Of a DNA stretch of 43,077 bases, positions 35,542 through 43,006 are shown one piece after another. Every line of letters starts with the position of its first letter. The first letter of the stretch is position 1. The notes beneath the pieces are model-generated. The model saw nothing but the letters and a program-made list of their open reading frames with translations. It was not told the DNA's origin and made no database searches. The stretch covers positions 1 to 43,077 of the forward strand of contig JAFDZR010000030.1 in NCBI GenBank assembly GCA_018266875.1. The letters are read 5' to 3'. Source of the stretch: Bacteroidota bacterium. Its GTDB lineage: Bacteria; Bacteroidota; Ignavibacteria; Tepidaquicellales; Tepidaquicellaceae. The position numbers and the translations under genes were made by a program.

Positions 35542-36273
35542 TCAAACCCCTCTTTTATTTCCCCAGGCAAGTATGTGAAGTCTGTCGGTATAATTGAAAT
35601 TCCCTTCTTTGCATGCTTCAATTGTCTCCGCCCTTTTCTTTTTCAGATCATCTGCAGTAATGCCTTCGGGCATGAGATAGATGTCACTGTCCTGAAAGCC
35701 GGTTTCAGACTGGAGTTCCCTGATTTCAGCAATGTCATCCGGACCTGTATAAACAAATTTCCACTGCACATCGAGAAGGAAATTTTCTTTTAAAGAATTG
35801 AATGTTTTAAGTGTTTCCGAATTGATTCTGTTTTTTGAATGCATTTTTTCAAATTCAGTTCCGTACGGAACCGAACTTCTGAGTTTCGGACTTATACTGA
35901 TCAGGTCAGCATATTTTACAAATTCTCCTGTAAAAGTTCCGTTGGTTTCTATCGTAATAAAAACATTTTCGTTGAGCTCTTTTAATTTTCTGCAGAGCTT
36001 TGTCAGCTCTTCCGGATACATTGCAGGTTCCCCGCCCGTGATCACGACATCATTGCATCTGATGTTCATGTATTCTTCCGCAATCCGGTCAGTGCTCATT
36101 TCACCGATATTTCTTTTATCATCAGGTTCCCAGCTTGTGTATGGCGTATCACAGAGATTTCCTCCCGTGAAGCTGCATCTGAGATTGCAGTGATTGGTCC
36201 TGATGAAAAAAGACGGACGTCCCGCTCTTTTTCCCTCGCCCTGCACCGAATAAAACAGTTCTGAAATTTTCAT
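35542..36273 (-). CDS. queE: 7-carboxy-7-deazaguanine synthase (QueE), radical SAM
   Basis: QueE performs the ring contraction that makes the deazaguanine base of queuosine. The 243-residue protein starts ISELFYSVQGEGKRAGRPSF, has the CDTPYTSW segment and VITGGEPAMYPEE, and has the expected length. The iron-sulfur motif is unusual: C29NLRC33SFTGGNLC41, that is Cx3Cx7C instead of the usual Cx3Cx2C, with five extra residues between the last two cysteines. The DNA is unambiguous and the surrounding frame intact. No queD or queC is adjacent. The ATG directly follows the terminator of the upstream gene. Confidence 0.88.
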   Translation of the reverse strand: MKISELFYSVQGEGKRAGRPSFFIRTNHCNLRCSFTGGNLCDTPYTSWEPDDKRNIGEMSTDRIAEEYMNIRCNDVVITGGEPAMYPEELTKLCRKLKELNENVFITIETNGTFTGEFVKYADLISISPKLRSSVPYGTEFEKMHSKNRINSETLKTFNSLKENFLLDVQWKFVYTGPDDIAEIRELQSETGFQDSDIYLMPEGITADDLKKKRAETIEACKEGNFNYTDRLHILAWGNKRGV

Positions 36274-36279
36274 AAAAGA

Positions 36280-36303
36280 AAAGCGGCATATCTACGCCGC
36301 TTT
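36280..36303 (-). terminator. Terminator of the DUF3108 gene, next to the queE start
   Basis: aaagcggc (36280-36287) and gccgcttt (36296-36303) form a perfect 8-bp GC-rich stem with loop atatctac. In the minus-strand direction the stem is followed by tttctttt, a U-rich tail. It lies 18 nt after the stop of the DUF3108 gene and 6 nt before the queE ATG, so queE depends on read-through or a promoter overlapping this element. Confidence 0.75.
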
Positions 36304-36321
36304 AGTATTAGATCAATGTTT

Positions 36322-37134
36322 TTATTTTTTCGAGTTTAAAGGTCCGGCAAGTCCTGAATAGGAGCTTAGATCTGCATCAATTGAACCTATTACTACTTTT
36401 GTCTTAACCTTAACCGGCATTTTCCTGTCATCATCCGTCAGCCAGACAAGTATAGAGCCTTCGCTTTTGAATAATCCGCCTTCTTCCACCAATGGCTCAA
36501 GCTTCACGCATCTGAATTCTCCTGCGGGGACTTCAATAGTTTCCTTTCCGTAATATTTCACTTTCAGGGGATATGTTTTATCTTTATAAAAATTCTGCAG
36601 AAGAGTAATATCACCTTCCTTCATTTTGCTGAAATCCAGAGTCCTGAAATAATAAAAAGCGCTCATGGCATCCTGTGTGTATTGGGGAATATCATACTCG
36701 CCTTCAAACTTCTTCGGCTCGTTTTCACCGGTATAGGTTTTCGCTTTTAAATTTTCCTGATCGAATATCGCTTCGAAATCCCTCTGATAATTTCCTTCTT
36801 TGATATGCTGTTCAAATCTCCATGGGAACAGCGCTTCCTTGTCCACATAAGTCCTGTAAAAATCCCTGACTTTGTAAACCCAGTCAAAGCTGCCGGAGGA
36901 ATTCACTGTGAATCTGATGTCATAACATTTCCTTCCGTTAATTGTCTGCAGTACCGGATCTATTTCCATAACAGCTGTTCCGGCATTCACAAAACCGTAA
37001 TTGATTTCAAATGTCAGCTTCTCGCCTGTGGTGAAGGCATTCTGAGTGATCTTCCTGAATTCACTGTTCTGCGCGTTGATAGCTACGGAACAGGTTAAAA
37101 GAAAAATAATAAAGATTGATTTTAAGATATTCAT
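36322..37134 (-). CDS. DUF3108 domain protein, exported
   Basis: The 270-residue protein has a signal peptide (NILKSIFIIFLLTCSVAINAQ) and a single DUF3108-type beta-rich domain. It begins TTGEKLTFEINYGFVNAGTAVMEI, passes VRDFYRTYVDKEALFPWRFEQ, and ends with PAGEFRCVKLEPLVEEGG and a WLTDD segment. Such proteins are common in Bacteroidota and are thought to be periplasmic or outer-membrane associated, with unknown function. It has its own terminator downstream and a 79-bp gap upstream to the glycosyltransferase gene. Confidence 0.8.
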   Translation of the reverse strand: MNILKSIFIIFLLTCSVAINAQNSEFRKITQNAFTTGEKLTFEINYGFVNAGTAVMEIDPVLQTINGRKCYDIRFTVNSSGSFDWVYKVRDFYRTYVDKEALFPWRFEQHIKEGNYQRDFEAIFDQENLKAKTYTGENEPKKFEGEYDIPQYTQDAMSAFYYFRTLDFSKMKEGDITLLQNFYKDKTYPLKVKYYGKETIEVPAGEFRCVKLEPLVEEGGLFKSEGSILVWLTDDDRKMPVKVKTKVVIGSIDADLSSYSGLAGPLNSKK

Positions 37135-37213
37135 TGTTTCAGTTTTGATTTATGTTATTTAAGATAATCTCTTTAACTGTATTGTTTGGAATATGTTCAG
37201 TAAAATTCTGATT

Positions 37214-38209
37214 TTAATTCAATAATTTTTTTACAGCGCTTAATATTTCATCAGTACGGATCTCCTTCATATCATCGCTGTCCTCACCGGGTGACAAAAT
37301 TATCTTATTTCCGCCCGTCGGTCCCCATCTTCCGGCATCCATTGGTTTTTTATTCGGATAAAATCCTATTAATTTTTTATTTAAAGCTCCTGCAATGTGA
37401 ATCGGTCCTGTAGAGTTTGAAATAAAAAGACTGCTTTGATCAATTAATATCATAAGTTCACCGAGATTCAACATTCCGCAAAGATTAATTATGTTAAAAT
37501 TTTCCTGACCTGCAGTAATTCCATTAATAAGTTCAGATTCACCGGTGATCCCTGTCAAGACGATCTTATATTCGGTAAACTCACTTCCGAGTTCCCTGAC
37601 CAAAGCTTTGAATTGTTCAGGAGAAAGATCTTTTGCCGATGATCCGCTGCCCGGATGCACGACAATATATTTATCATCTGGATTAAGACCTGTTTCCTTG
37701 AGCCGTAAATTCAGAGATCTTCTATTATCTTCACTGATATTAAAATGAATATCATCAGAATTACAATCTTCATTAAAAAAATTTCTTATCAGGTTTAGAT
37801 TCAGTTCGGATTCGTGCTTATCAGAATTCCTTCTGTGTTCATATACTTTACAGTTATACAGAAAAGAGAACCACCTGTATGCGCTGCCGATACGGTATTT
37901 TACTCCCGCTGTGTAAAAATCCAGCGCCTGACTGAATTCGGGTTTTACATTAACGGCAATGTCTATTTTCTTTTCCTTTAAAATTTTTTTAAGCGGAACA
38001 TGATATTCAGGATCATCTGAATAGATAATTCCGTCAGCGCCTTTATAATTTTCAAGCAGATCCTTAAGATAAAATTTCACAAGTAAATAAATTTCCGCAT
38101 CAGGGAAGATTTTCCGCATGCAGGAAACCAGCGGCAGAGTGAGAATGACATCTCCGAGTCTGTCTGTCCTGGTAATAAGTATGTTCCTGACACTTTTTTT
38201 ATCTATCAA
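37214..38209 (-). CDS. Glycosyltransferase family 9 (heptosyltransferase-like)
   Basis: The 331-residue protein is a GT-B enzyme of family GT9, which adds heptose or other sugars to the LPS core. It opens with ILITRTDRLGDVILTLPLV, the DxxGD-type acceptor motif, and continues with HPGSGSSAKDLSPEQF and the donor-site segment FISNSTGPIHIAGALNKK. Whether it is WaaC-, WaaF- or WaaQ-like cannot be told. The start is TTG. It lies 15 bp downstream of the Lon-domain gene, with which it probably shares a transcript. Confidence 0.88.
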   Translation of the reverse strand: MIDKKSVRNILITRTDRLGDVILTLPLVSCMRKIFPDAEIYLLVKFYLKDLLENYKGADGIIYSDDPEYHVPLKKILKEKKIDIAVNVKPEFSQALDFYTAGVKYRIGSAYRWFSFLYNCKVYEHRRNSDKHESELNLNLIRNFFNEDCNSDDIHFNISEDNRRSLNLRLKETGLNPDDKYIVVHPGSGSSAKDLSPEQFKALVRELGSEFTEYKIVLTGITGESELINGITAGQENFNIINLCGMLNLGELMILIDQSSLFISNSTGPIHIAGALNKKLIGFYPNKKPMDAGRWGPTGGNKIILSPGEDSDDMKEIRTDEILSAVKKLLN

Positions 38210-38224
38210 AATTGTATCCGGTAA

Positions 38225-38869
38225 TTACTGACTGAGATAACCGTCACTCATAATAATAGTTGAGATCCTTTCCGCGTCCTTAAGCTTCGGCATTACGCTT
38301 TCAAAATATTTAAGAATAAACTGAAGCCTGTCGTCTTCATTGCTTATTTCGAGAAGATTCTGTCTTTCATGCAGATTCAGTCCGCATTTTTCTGCCATTA
38401 GAAATGATACCGAATACTTGCCGCTTGTCCATTTTTCATCATCAGGATTTATCTGTTTGATACTCCCCTTATATACTATTGCTATTATTTCGTTATACAG
38501 ACTTACGGCTTCTTCAAATATTCCCGGTACTGTGATGAAATTGGAATTCTCCGTGAATTTAACTGTCCCCGTAAAATATCCGTCTGAGGACATTTCATAA
38601 TTCATTATTTCATATCTTTCTATTCCTCTGGTTACAATATCAATCTCGCCGTTTTCACTTCTTCCTTTTACTTCATCTACAACCGAAGTGCAGCCGGTCA
38701 GATAAATTTTTTCATCTGCAAAAAGATTTATTCCGAAACTCCTGTTCCGTGATATGCATTCATTGATCAGTATCTTGTACCTTTCCTCGAAAATATGAAG
38801 CGGAATTTTTGAATCAGGAAACATAACTGTATTCAGAGGAAAAAGCGGCAGTTCATCTATGGTTTTCAT
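38225..38869 (-). CDS. Lon-substrate-binding-domain (LAN) protein without protease
   Basis: The 214-residue protein starts KTIDELPLFPLNTVMFPDSKIPLHIFEERY, the N-terminal domain of Lon protease, and contains no ATPase or protease module. Stand-alone LAN-domain proteins are widespread and of unclear function; binding of damaged or unfolded protein is inferred from Lon. I place the start at ATG 38869. A GTG at 38914 in the same frame would read through the preceding terminator hairpin and is rejected. It is followed after 15 bp by the GT9 gene. Confidence 0.82.
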   Translation of the reverse strand: MKTIDELPLFPLNTVMFPDSKIPLHIFEERYKILINECISRNRSFGINLFADEKIYLTGCTSVVDEVKGRSENGEIDIVTRGIERYEIMNYEMSSDGYFTGTVKFTENSNFITVPGIFEEAVSLYNEIIAIVYKGSIKQINPDDEKWTSGKYSVSFLMAEKCGLNLHERQNLLEISNEDDRLQFILKYFESVMPKLKDAERISTIIMSDGYLSQ

Positions 38870-38889
38870 ATTACAATAATAACAAAAAA

Positions 38890-38924
38890 AAACTTCCGAA
38901 TGAATTACATTCACCCGGAAGTTT
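38890..38924 (-). terminator. Rho-independent terminator of the lipoprotein gene
   Basis: aaacttccg (38890-38898) and cggaagttt (38916-38924) form a 9-bp stem, extended by an inner tgaat/attca pair. In the minus-strand direction it is followed by a run of eight T. It lies 18 nt after the lipoprotein stop and overlaps the false GTG-extended N-terminus of the next gene. It is the clearest intrinsic terminator in the window. Confidence 0.9.
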
Positions 38925-38941
38925 ATAAAAAATTTCCTAAA

Positions 38942-39454
38942 CTATTTATATGTGATTACAAGTGAGGTTATATTCTTGTCTTTGTCATATCCGAGCATCA
39001 GACCTGCTATTTTATCGCCTTTGCTCCAGTTAATGAGTCCTCCTTTGTCGCTTACAAGAGATTCGCCTTCTTCTGAGAGATTATACCCGTTCTTTTTCAT
39101 TTCATCCTTATAGAAATTTACGATGTCCGTAACTTTATCGTTTGATTCAAATGTGACGACTGTCCCTTCTGAAGAAGTAAGTGATCCAAGGACCTTGGAA
39201 TTTTTCGGCTGGGGAATGTCACCCGGAAAATTCGAAGGCAGTCCGGGTTTCATCCCGAGTTCGTTATCAGTTTTTGTCTGATTTTCATTTCCTGCTTCTT
39301 CTTTTTTAACTTCATTTCCGGCAGAGTTTTCAGTACTGCCAGTCTCTGTTTTTCCGGTTTCATTTTCTTTCTTTGCGGTATCATTCTGATTATTACCGCA
39401 GCCGGTAATAATTAAAGATGATACAATAAAAACAATTAATAATATTTTTTTCAT
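38942..39454 (-). CDS. Lipoprotein with an acidic, Glu/Lys/Asn-rich linker
   Basis: The 170-residue protein starts with a lipoprotein signal (KKILLIVFIVSSLIITGC, Cys at the lipobox). A linker rich in Glu, Lys, Asn and Thr follows (about 20-65). A small C-terminal domain (FPGDIPQPKNSKVLGS to the end) contains VTDIVNFYKDEMKKNGYN, typical of small FCB-group lipoproteins of unknown function. The linker would let the domain reach away from the membrane. It is preceded by another lipoprotein gene 25 bp upstream and ends at a strong terminator, so the two form an operon. Confidence 0.8.
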   Translation of the reverse strand: MKKILLIVFIVSSLIITGCGNNQNDTAKKENETGKTETGSTENSAGNEVKKEEAGNENQTKTDNELGMKPGLPSNFPGDIPQPKNSKVLGSLTSSEGTVVTFESNDKVTDIVNFYKDEMKKNGYNLSEEGESLVSDKGGLINWSKGDKIAGLMLGYDKDKNITSLVITYK

Positions 39455-39479
39455 GTAATTAGTTTGTTAATAAATAATT

Positions 39480-40031
39480 TTAATTGTAACATCTGATTGC
39501 TTCAAAGGTACCGGCAATCCAGCTTTTTTTATCGTCCTTGAAACACATTGCAATTTTTCCTTTTACTGTTTTCTCATCTTTTGAAGTAATCAGCAGCACA
39601 CAGTTCCATCCCGGCGCCTGCTTTGATTCTGACTTCAGAGAGTCAGAAATTTTATATGATGCGATAAACCCGTCAAGGTTTTGATCAAAATTTGCTTTCA
39701 TTACCTCGCCGGTATCGATTACTCCGGCTTTTTTCATTAGATTGAAAGCATTGTCATTCTCAATATAACCGCAGTTGTTCTTTGGCTTCAGACTGCTGAA
39801 ATTAATAACATTGTCACCGCTGCCTCTCCATTCCTCAAAATTTATATATGAAAAATCAATTTCTCTGCCGTTAAGGAATCCTTTGATAGGTGTATCAGGA
39901 ATATCCGAATCTTTGAGTTCGGATTTCCAGATAAATGTTTTGTTGTTTACTTCTTTGTTTTCAGTTTCCTTTTTACTGCAGGAAAGAAAAAATAAACTGA
40001 GAAGTAATATTATCAGATATATGCTTTTCAA
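39480..40031 (-). CDS. Hypothetical lipoprotein
   Basis: The 183-residue protein has a signal ending in the lipobox FLSC (Cys18) and a compact beta-rich domain with PIKGFLNGREIDFSYINFEEW, CGYIENDN, and a C-terminal TVKGKIAMCFKDDKKSWIAGTFEAIRC. Cysteines in the mature part may form a disulfide. I do not recognise a named family. It starts at TTG and is read in the same direction as the lipoprotein gene 25 bp downstream. Confidence 0.78.
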   Translation of the reverse strand: MKSIYLIILLLSLFFLSCSKKETENKEVNNKTFIWKSELKDSDIPDTPIKGFLNGREIDFSYINFEEWRGSGDNVINFSSLKPKNNCGYIENDNAFNLMKKAGVIDTGEVMKANFDQNLDGFIASYKISDSLKSESKQAPGWNCVLLITSKDEKTVKGKIAMCFKDDKKSWIAGTFEAIRCYN

Positions 40032-40061
40032 ATAAATTTTAATTAATGCTCAGAAATTTTA

Positions 40062-40084
40062 AAGGGCATTATATTAATGCCCTT
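40062..40084 (-). terminator. Hairpin terminator after the superoxide dismutase gene
   Basis: aagggcatta (40062-40071) and taatgccctt (40075-40084) form a perfect 10-bp stem with loop tat, 20 nt after the superoxide dismutase stop. The minus-strand transcript continues into a T/A-rich ttaaaattt tract. A strong hairpin with a modest U-tail. Confidence 0.75.
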
Positions 40085-40103
40085 AAAAATAATTAATTAT
40101 AAG

Positions 40104-40862
40104 TTATTTTACCGCATACTTTTTATACCTGTCATTTATTCTTGCCCAGTTCAGATTTTTCAGGAAATTGTCAATATAAACAGCTCTTCCCGGTCCGTCT
40201 TTATGATAATAGGCGTGTTCGAATACATCACAGCTGATAATAGGAATACCGCCCCAGATTGCTCCGTAATGATGTTCGTCCACCAGTACGTCAAGCAGTC
40301 TCTGACTGTAAAGCTGGTCATAGGTAAGGACAGCCCAGCCGGAGAGCTTGGCAGAAACGGCAGTTGCCTTGAAATCGGTTTTCCAGTTGTCAACTGAGCC
40401 GAATTCTTTTTCGATTGCTGCTGCCACTTCCGGTCCCTTTGACACATCTCCGTCACCTCCGAGCACTTCCCAGTAAACGTCATGAAGCAGAGCGCCTGCA
40501 TGGTTCCATGTAAATCTTCTTTTTAATTCACCAACATTGCTGTAATTTCCGTTTGCTTTAGATCTGTCGGCAGTCTCGAGCTCTTTTTCTATGTTGTTCA
40601 TAAAGGTAACATATCCTTTATGGTGAGTGTTGTAATGCCAGTCAGTTGTCTGTGCATCAATTACTTCCTTTAAAAGTTCTTTTGCTTCTTCGTCTGTGTA
40701 AGGTCTTTTGTTGAATTTCCATTCGTAAGCCATTTTACTTTTTACTCCTTTTTGGTTTTTAGTTAAAAAATGTTTTTCAATTTCAGAGAGACCGGTTTTT
40801 TTATCAATTGCCAGAAGCCCCGCTCCCGCTATGCTTCCTGTTATAAACTTCCTTCTGTTCAT
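40104..40862 (-). CDS. sodA: Fe/Mn superoxide dismutase with a twin-arginine signal
   Basis: The enzyme dismutates superoxide. The 252-residue protein starts MNRRKFITGSIAGAGLLA, a Tat-type signal, followed by a linker; mature homology begins near Met44 (AYEWKFNKRPY). Metal ligands fit the Fe/Mn family: His76 (DWHYNTHHKGYV), His127 (LLHDVYWEVLGG), and Asp212/His216 (CDVFEHAYYH). The usual Trp of the last motif (DVWEHAYY) is Phe here. Metal preference cannot be told from the sequence. It sits 119 bp downstream of iscA, at the end of the Fe-S cluster, and is followed by a terminator. Confidence 0.87.
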   Translation of the reverse strand: MNRRKFITGSIAGAGLLAIDKKTGLSEIEKHFLTKNQKGVKSKMAYEWKFNKRPYTDEEAKELLKEVIDAQTTDWHYNTHHKGYVTFMNNIEKELETADRSKANGNYSNVGELKRRFTWNHAGALLHDVYWEVLGGDGDVSKGPEVAAAIEKEFGSVDNWKTDFKATAVSAKLSGWAVLTYDQLYSQRLLDVLVDEHHYGAIWGGIPIISCDVFEHAYYHKDGPGRAVYIDNFLKNLNWARINDRYKKYAVK

Positions 40863-40920
40863 CGGTACTGATTAAAGTTAATACAATTCCCGGATTTTAA
40901 CCGGACTAAACATGGATCTC

Positions 40921-40940
40921 ATTTATCTTATCAGATAAAT
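40921..40940. other. Hairpin downstream of iscA
   Basis: atttatct (40921-40928) pairs perfectly with agataaat (40933-40940), loop tatc, 42 nt after the iscA stop. There is no U-run, so it is a weak terminator candidate at best. It separates the Fe-S cluster genes from the superoxide dismutase gene. Confidence 0.4.
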
Positions 40941-40981
40941 CTTAAGATCGTCTCATACGGACTTCCGTGTGTTAAAAAGTT

Positions 40982-41347
40982 TTATACTCCGAAAGAACTT
41001 CCGCATCCGCAGGTCTTGACGGCATTTGGATTGTTGAATACAAAACCTCTTCCTGTCAGTCCGTCTGTGAAGTCAATCTCAGTTCCGGAGAGGAAAAGTC
41101 CGCTTTTCATGTCTACAAAGATCCTGACTCCGTCCTTTTCTATTACTGTGTCGCCTGTTCTTTCTTCCGGATCGAATCCGAGAGAATAAGTAAGTCCGGA
41201 ACATCCGCCTCCTTTTACCCCGATCCTTAATCCGTAATTTTCAGGTACTTTATTTTCAGCCATGATTTTTTTTACTTCTTTGATGGCTTTGTCAGTTATA
41301 TTCACATCTTCACTGACACCGGGTATGAATTCTTTTGTTTCTGCCAT
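40982..41347 (-). CDS. iscA: Iron-sulfur cluster carrier (HesB/IscA/ErpA family)
   Basis: This A-type carrier receives Fe-S clusters from the scaffold and delivers them to apoproteins. The 121-residue protein has the three conserved cysteines: Cys49 in GGGCSGLTYSL, and Cys113 and Cys115 in TCGCGSSF. ErpA and SufA share this pattern; I use the iscA name only because of its place after iscS. It begins 39 bp after the iscS stop. iscU, which normally stands between these two, is missing. Confidence 0.9.
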   Translation of the reverse strand: MAETKEFIPGVSEDVNITDKAIKEVKKIMAENKVPENYGLRIGVKGGGCSGLTYSLGFDPEERTGDTVIEKDGVRIFVDMKSGLFLSGTEIDFTDGLTGRGFVFNNPNAVKTCGCGSSFGV

Positions 41348-41386
41348 GATGTTTTTATTTTTTGGTATTTTTAATTTGTAAAAAAA

Positions 41387-42559
41387 CTATTTTGTTATCC
41401 GGAACTCCGGAGCTTCCTCTCTCAATTTCAGGATGCTGCCGGTGAGTTTATCTGTCAGAAAATCAATTTCCTCTTCTGAGGTGAATCTTCCGAAACTTAT
41501 CCTTATGGAATTTCTTGCCAGACTGTCTTCCCTTCCAATAGCGCTTAGCACATGCGAAGGAGCCATCGAAGCTGAAGTGCAGGCGCTGCCTGTGGATAAT
41601 GCAATGTCCTTCAGATCCCCGAGCAGGCTTTCTAAATTTATATTGCCAATGCTGATGTTGATATTGTTTGTAAGCCGCTGAGTCCTGTGACCGTTTAAAT
41701 GCACATCATCCATTTTCAAAAGGCGATCAATAATCTTATCCCTGTATGCAATATGTTTTTTCATTTCCGTATCCATAATGTTCATGCTGATCTCACACGC
41801 TTTACCCATTCCAACAATGCCCGGGACATTCAGCGTTCCGCCTCTCAATCCCTTTTCCTGGCTTCCGCCGTGCATCTGTTTTGTAAACGAAACGCGCGGA
41901 TCCTTACTCCTTACATATAAAGCTCCTATGCCTTTCGGACCGTAAAATTTATGCGCTGAAATACTCATCAGATCAATGTTCATTTTATTAACATCCACGG
42001 GAATTTTACCAACTGCCTGCGTAGCGTCAGTGTGGAACAAGACTTTTTTCTCTTTGCATATTCTTCCGATTTCCTCAACCGGCTGAATTGTTCCGATCTC
42101 GTTGTTTGCAGCCATAATGCTCACCAGAATAGTCCTGTCATTAATGGAATTCCTTAACTCTTCAGTATCAATAAGACCGCTGCCGTCCACTTCAAGATAA
42201 GTAACTTCAAATCCTCTGGACTCAAGATACTCGCATGTTTCAAGGATCGCTTTATGTTCGGAGGTGCAGGTTATAATATGATTCCCTGCTCCCTGATAGT
42301 GCTCTGCTACTCCTTTAAGAGATACATTATTTGCTTCAGTAGAGCCGCCGGTAAAAATAATTTCCCTTGGAACAGCATTTATGAGATCTGCAACTCTCTT
42401 TCTTGCCAGCGAAACTCCTTCTTCCGCTGTCCATCCGTATTTATGATTCGCGCTGGATGCATTTCCGAAATTTTCACAAAAGTATGGCAGCATTTCTTTA
42501 AGTACTTCCGGATCTACGGGAGTTGTTGCGTTGTAATCCATGTAAACAGGAAATTTCAT
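41387..42559 (-). CDS. iscS: Cysteine desulfurase (IscS/NifS)
   Basis: IscS releases sulfur from cysteine as a persulfide for Fe-S assembly and tRNA thiolation. The 390-residue protein has the group I features: YMDYNATTPVDPEVL, PLP-Lys204 in SAHKFYGPKG, and the mobile-loop cysteine Cys327 in STGSACTSASMAPSHVL. It follows the Rrf2-family regulator by 19 bp and precedes iscA. No iscU scaffold gene is in the window. Confidence 0.94.
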   Translation of the reverse strand: MKFPVYMDYNATTPVDPEVLKEMLPYFCENFGNASSANHKYGWTAEEGVSLARKRVADLINAVPREIIFTGGSTEANNVSLKGVAEHYQGAGNHIITCTSEHKAILETCEYLESRGFEVTYLEVDGSGLIDTEELRNSINDRTILVSIMAANNEIGTIQPVEEIGRICKEKKVLFHTDATQAVGKIPVDVNKMNIDLMSISAHKFYGPKGIGALYVRSKDPRVSFTKQMHGGSQEKGLRGGTLNVPGIVGMGKACEISMNIMDTEMKKHIAYRDKIIDRLLKMDDVHLNGHRTQRLTNNINISIGNINLESLLGDLKDIALSTGSACTSASMAPSHVLSAIGREDSLARNSIRISFGRFTSEEEIDFLTDKLTGSILKLREEAPEFRITK

Positions 42560-42578
42560 AGGCAGTTTGTTTTAATCC

Positions 42579-42980
42579 TCAGACAAAATCCGATATGGTT
42601 TTATTTTTAAAAAGTTCTTCAATCTCTTTCTGAAGCTTTGCAACAGGTGATTTTATTGTACAGGAATCCTCAAGACAGCAGTCTTTATCTTTATTCTCCG
42701 CCTGGCAGTCAGTGATTGCGATATCCCCGTCCAGCAGATTCATAATGCTGAAAAGATAAATCTCATTTGTTTTTTTGTTCAGCGAATATCCGCCGTTGGT
42801 TCCCTGATTGGAGATCAGAATGTTTTCATTTTTTAACTTCTGGAGTATCTTTGACAAAAGATCATATGGAATTTTTTTCGAATCGGAAATTTCCCTTGCA
42901 GTGACAAGTTTGTTATCTGACTCTGAGATATACTTCAGAGCCATTAAGGCATATTCTACTTTTTTGGATATTCTGATCAT
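42579..42980 (-). CDS. iscR: Rrf2-family transcriptional regulator, IscR-like
   Basis: The 133-residue protein has an N-terminal winged helix (KKVEYALMALKYIS; LVTAREISDSKKIPYDLLSKILQKL) and the GTNGGYSLNK wing. A C-terminal cysteine set (Cys92, Cys101, Cys102, Cys107) is spaced much as in IscR, which uses three Cys and a His to bind a 2Fe-2S cluster. Position in front of iscS and a matching palindrome 11 bp before its start suggest it senses cluster status and represses its own operon. Strict IscR identity is not proven. Confidence 0.87.
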   Translation of the reverse strand: MIRISKKVEYALMALKYISESDNKLVTAREISDSKKIPYDLLSKILQKLKNENILISNQGTNGGYSLNKKTNEIYLFSIMNLLDGDIAITDCQAENKDKDCCLEDSCTIKSPVAKLQKEIEELFKNKTISDFV

Positions 42981-42991
42981 GAATCTAATTT

Positions 42992-43006
42992 GGACTAATA
43001 TAGTCC
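42992..43006. promoter_or_regulatory. IscR type 1-like operator before the isc cluster
   Basis: ggacta-ata-tagtcc is a perfect 6-bp inverted repeat. Its inner part GACTAATATAGTC fits the published IscR type 1 core GACTRWWWYAGTC at every position. It lies 11 bp upstream of the regulator's ATG and, on the minus strand, contains a TATATT that could be the -10 box. That is the classic position for autorepression by holding off RNA polymerase. Confidence 0.8.
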
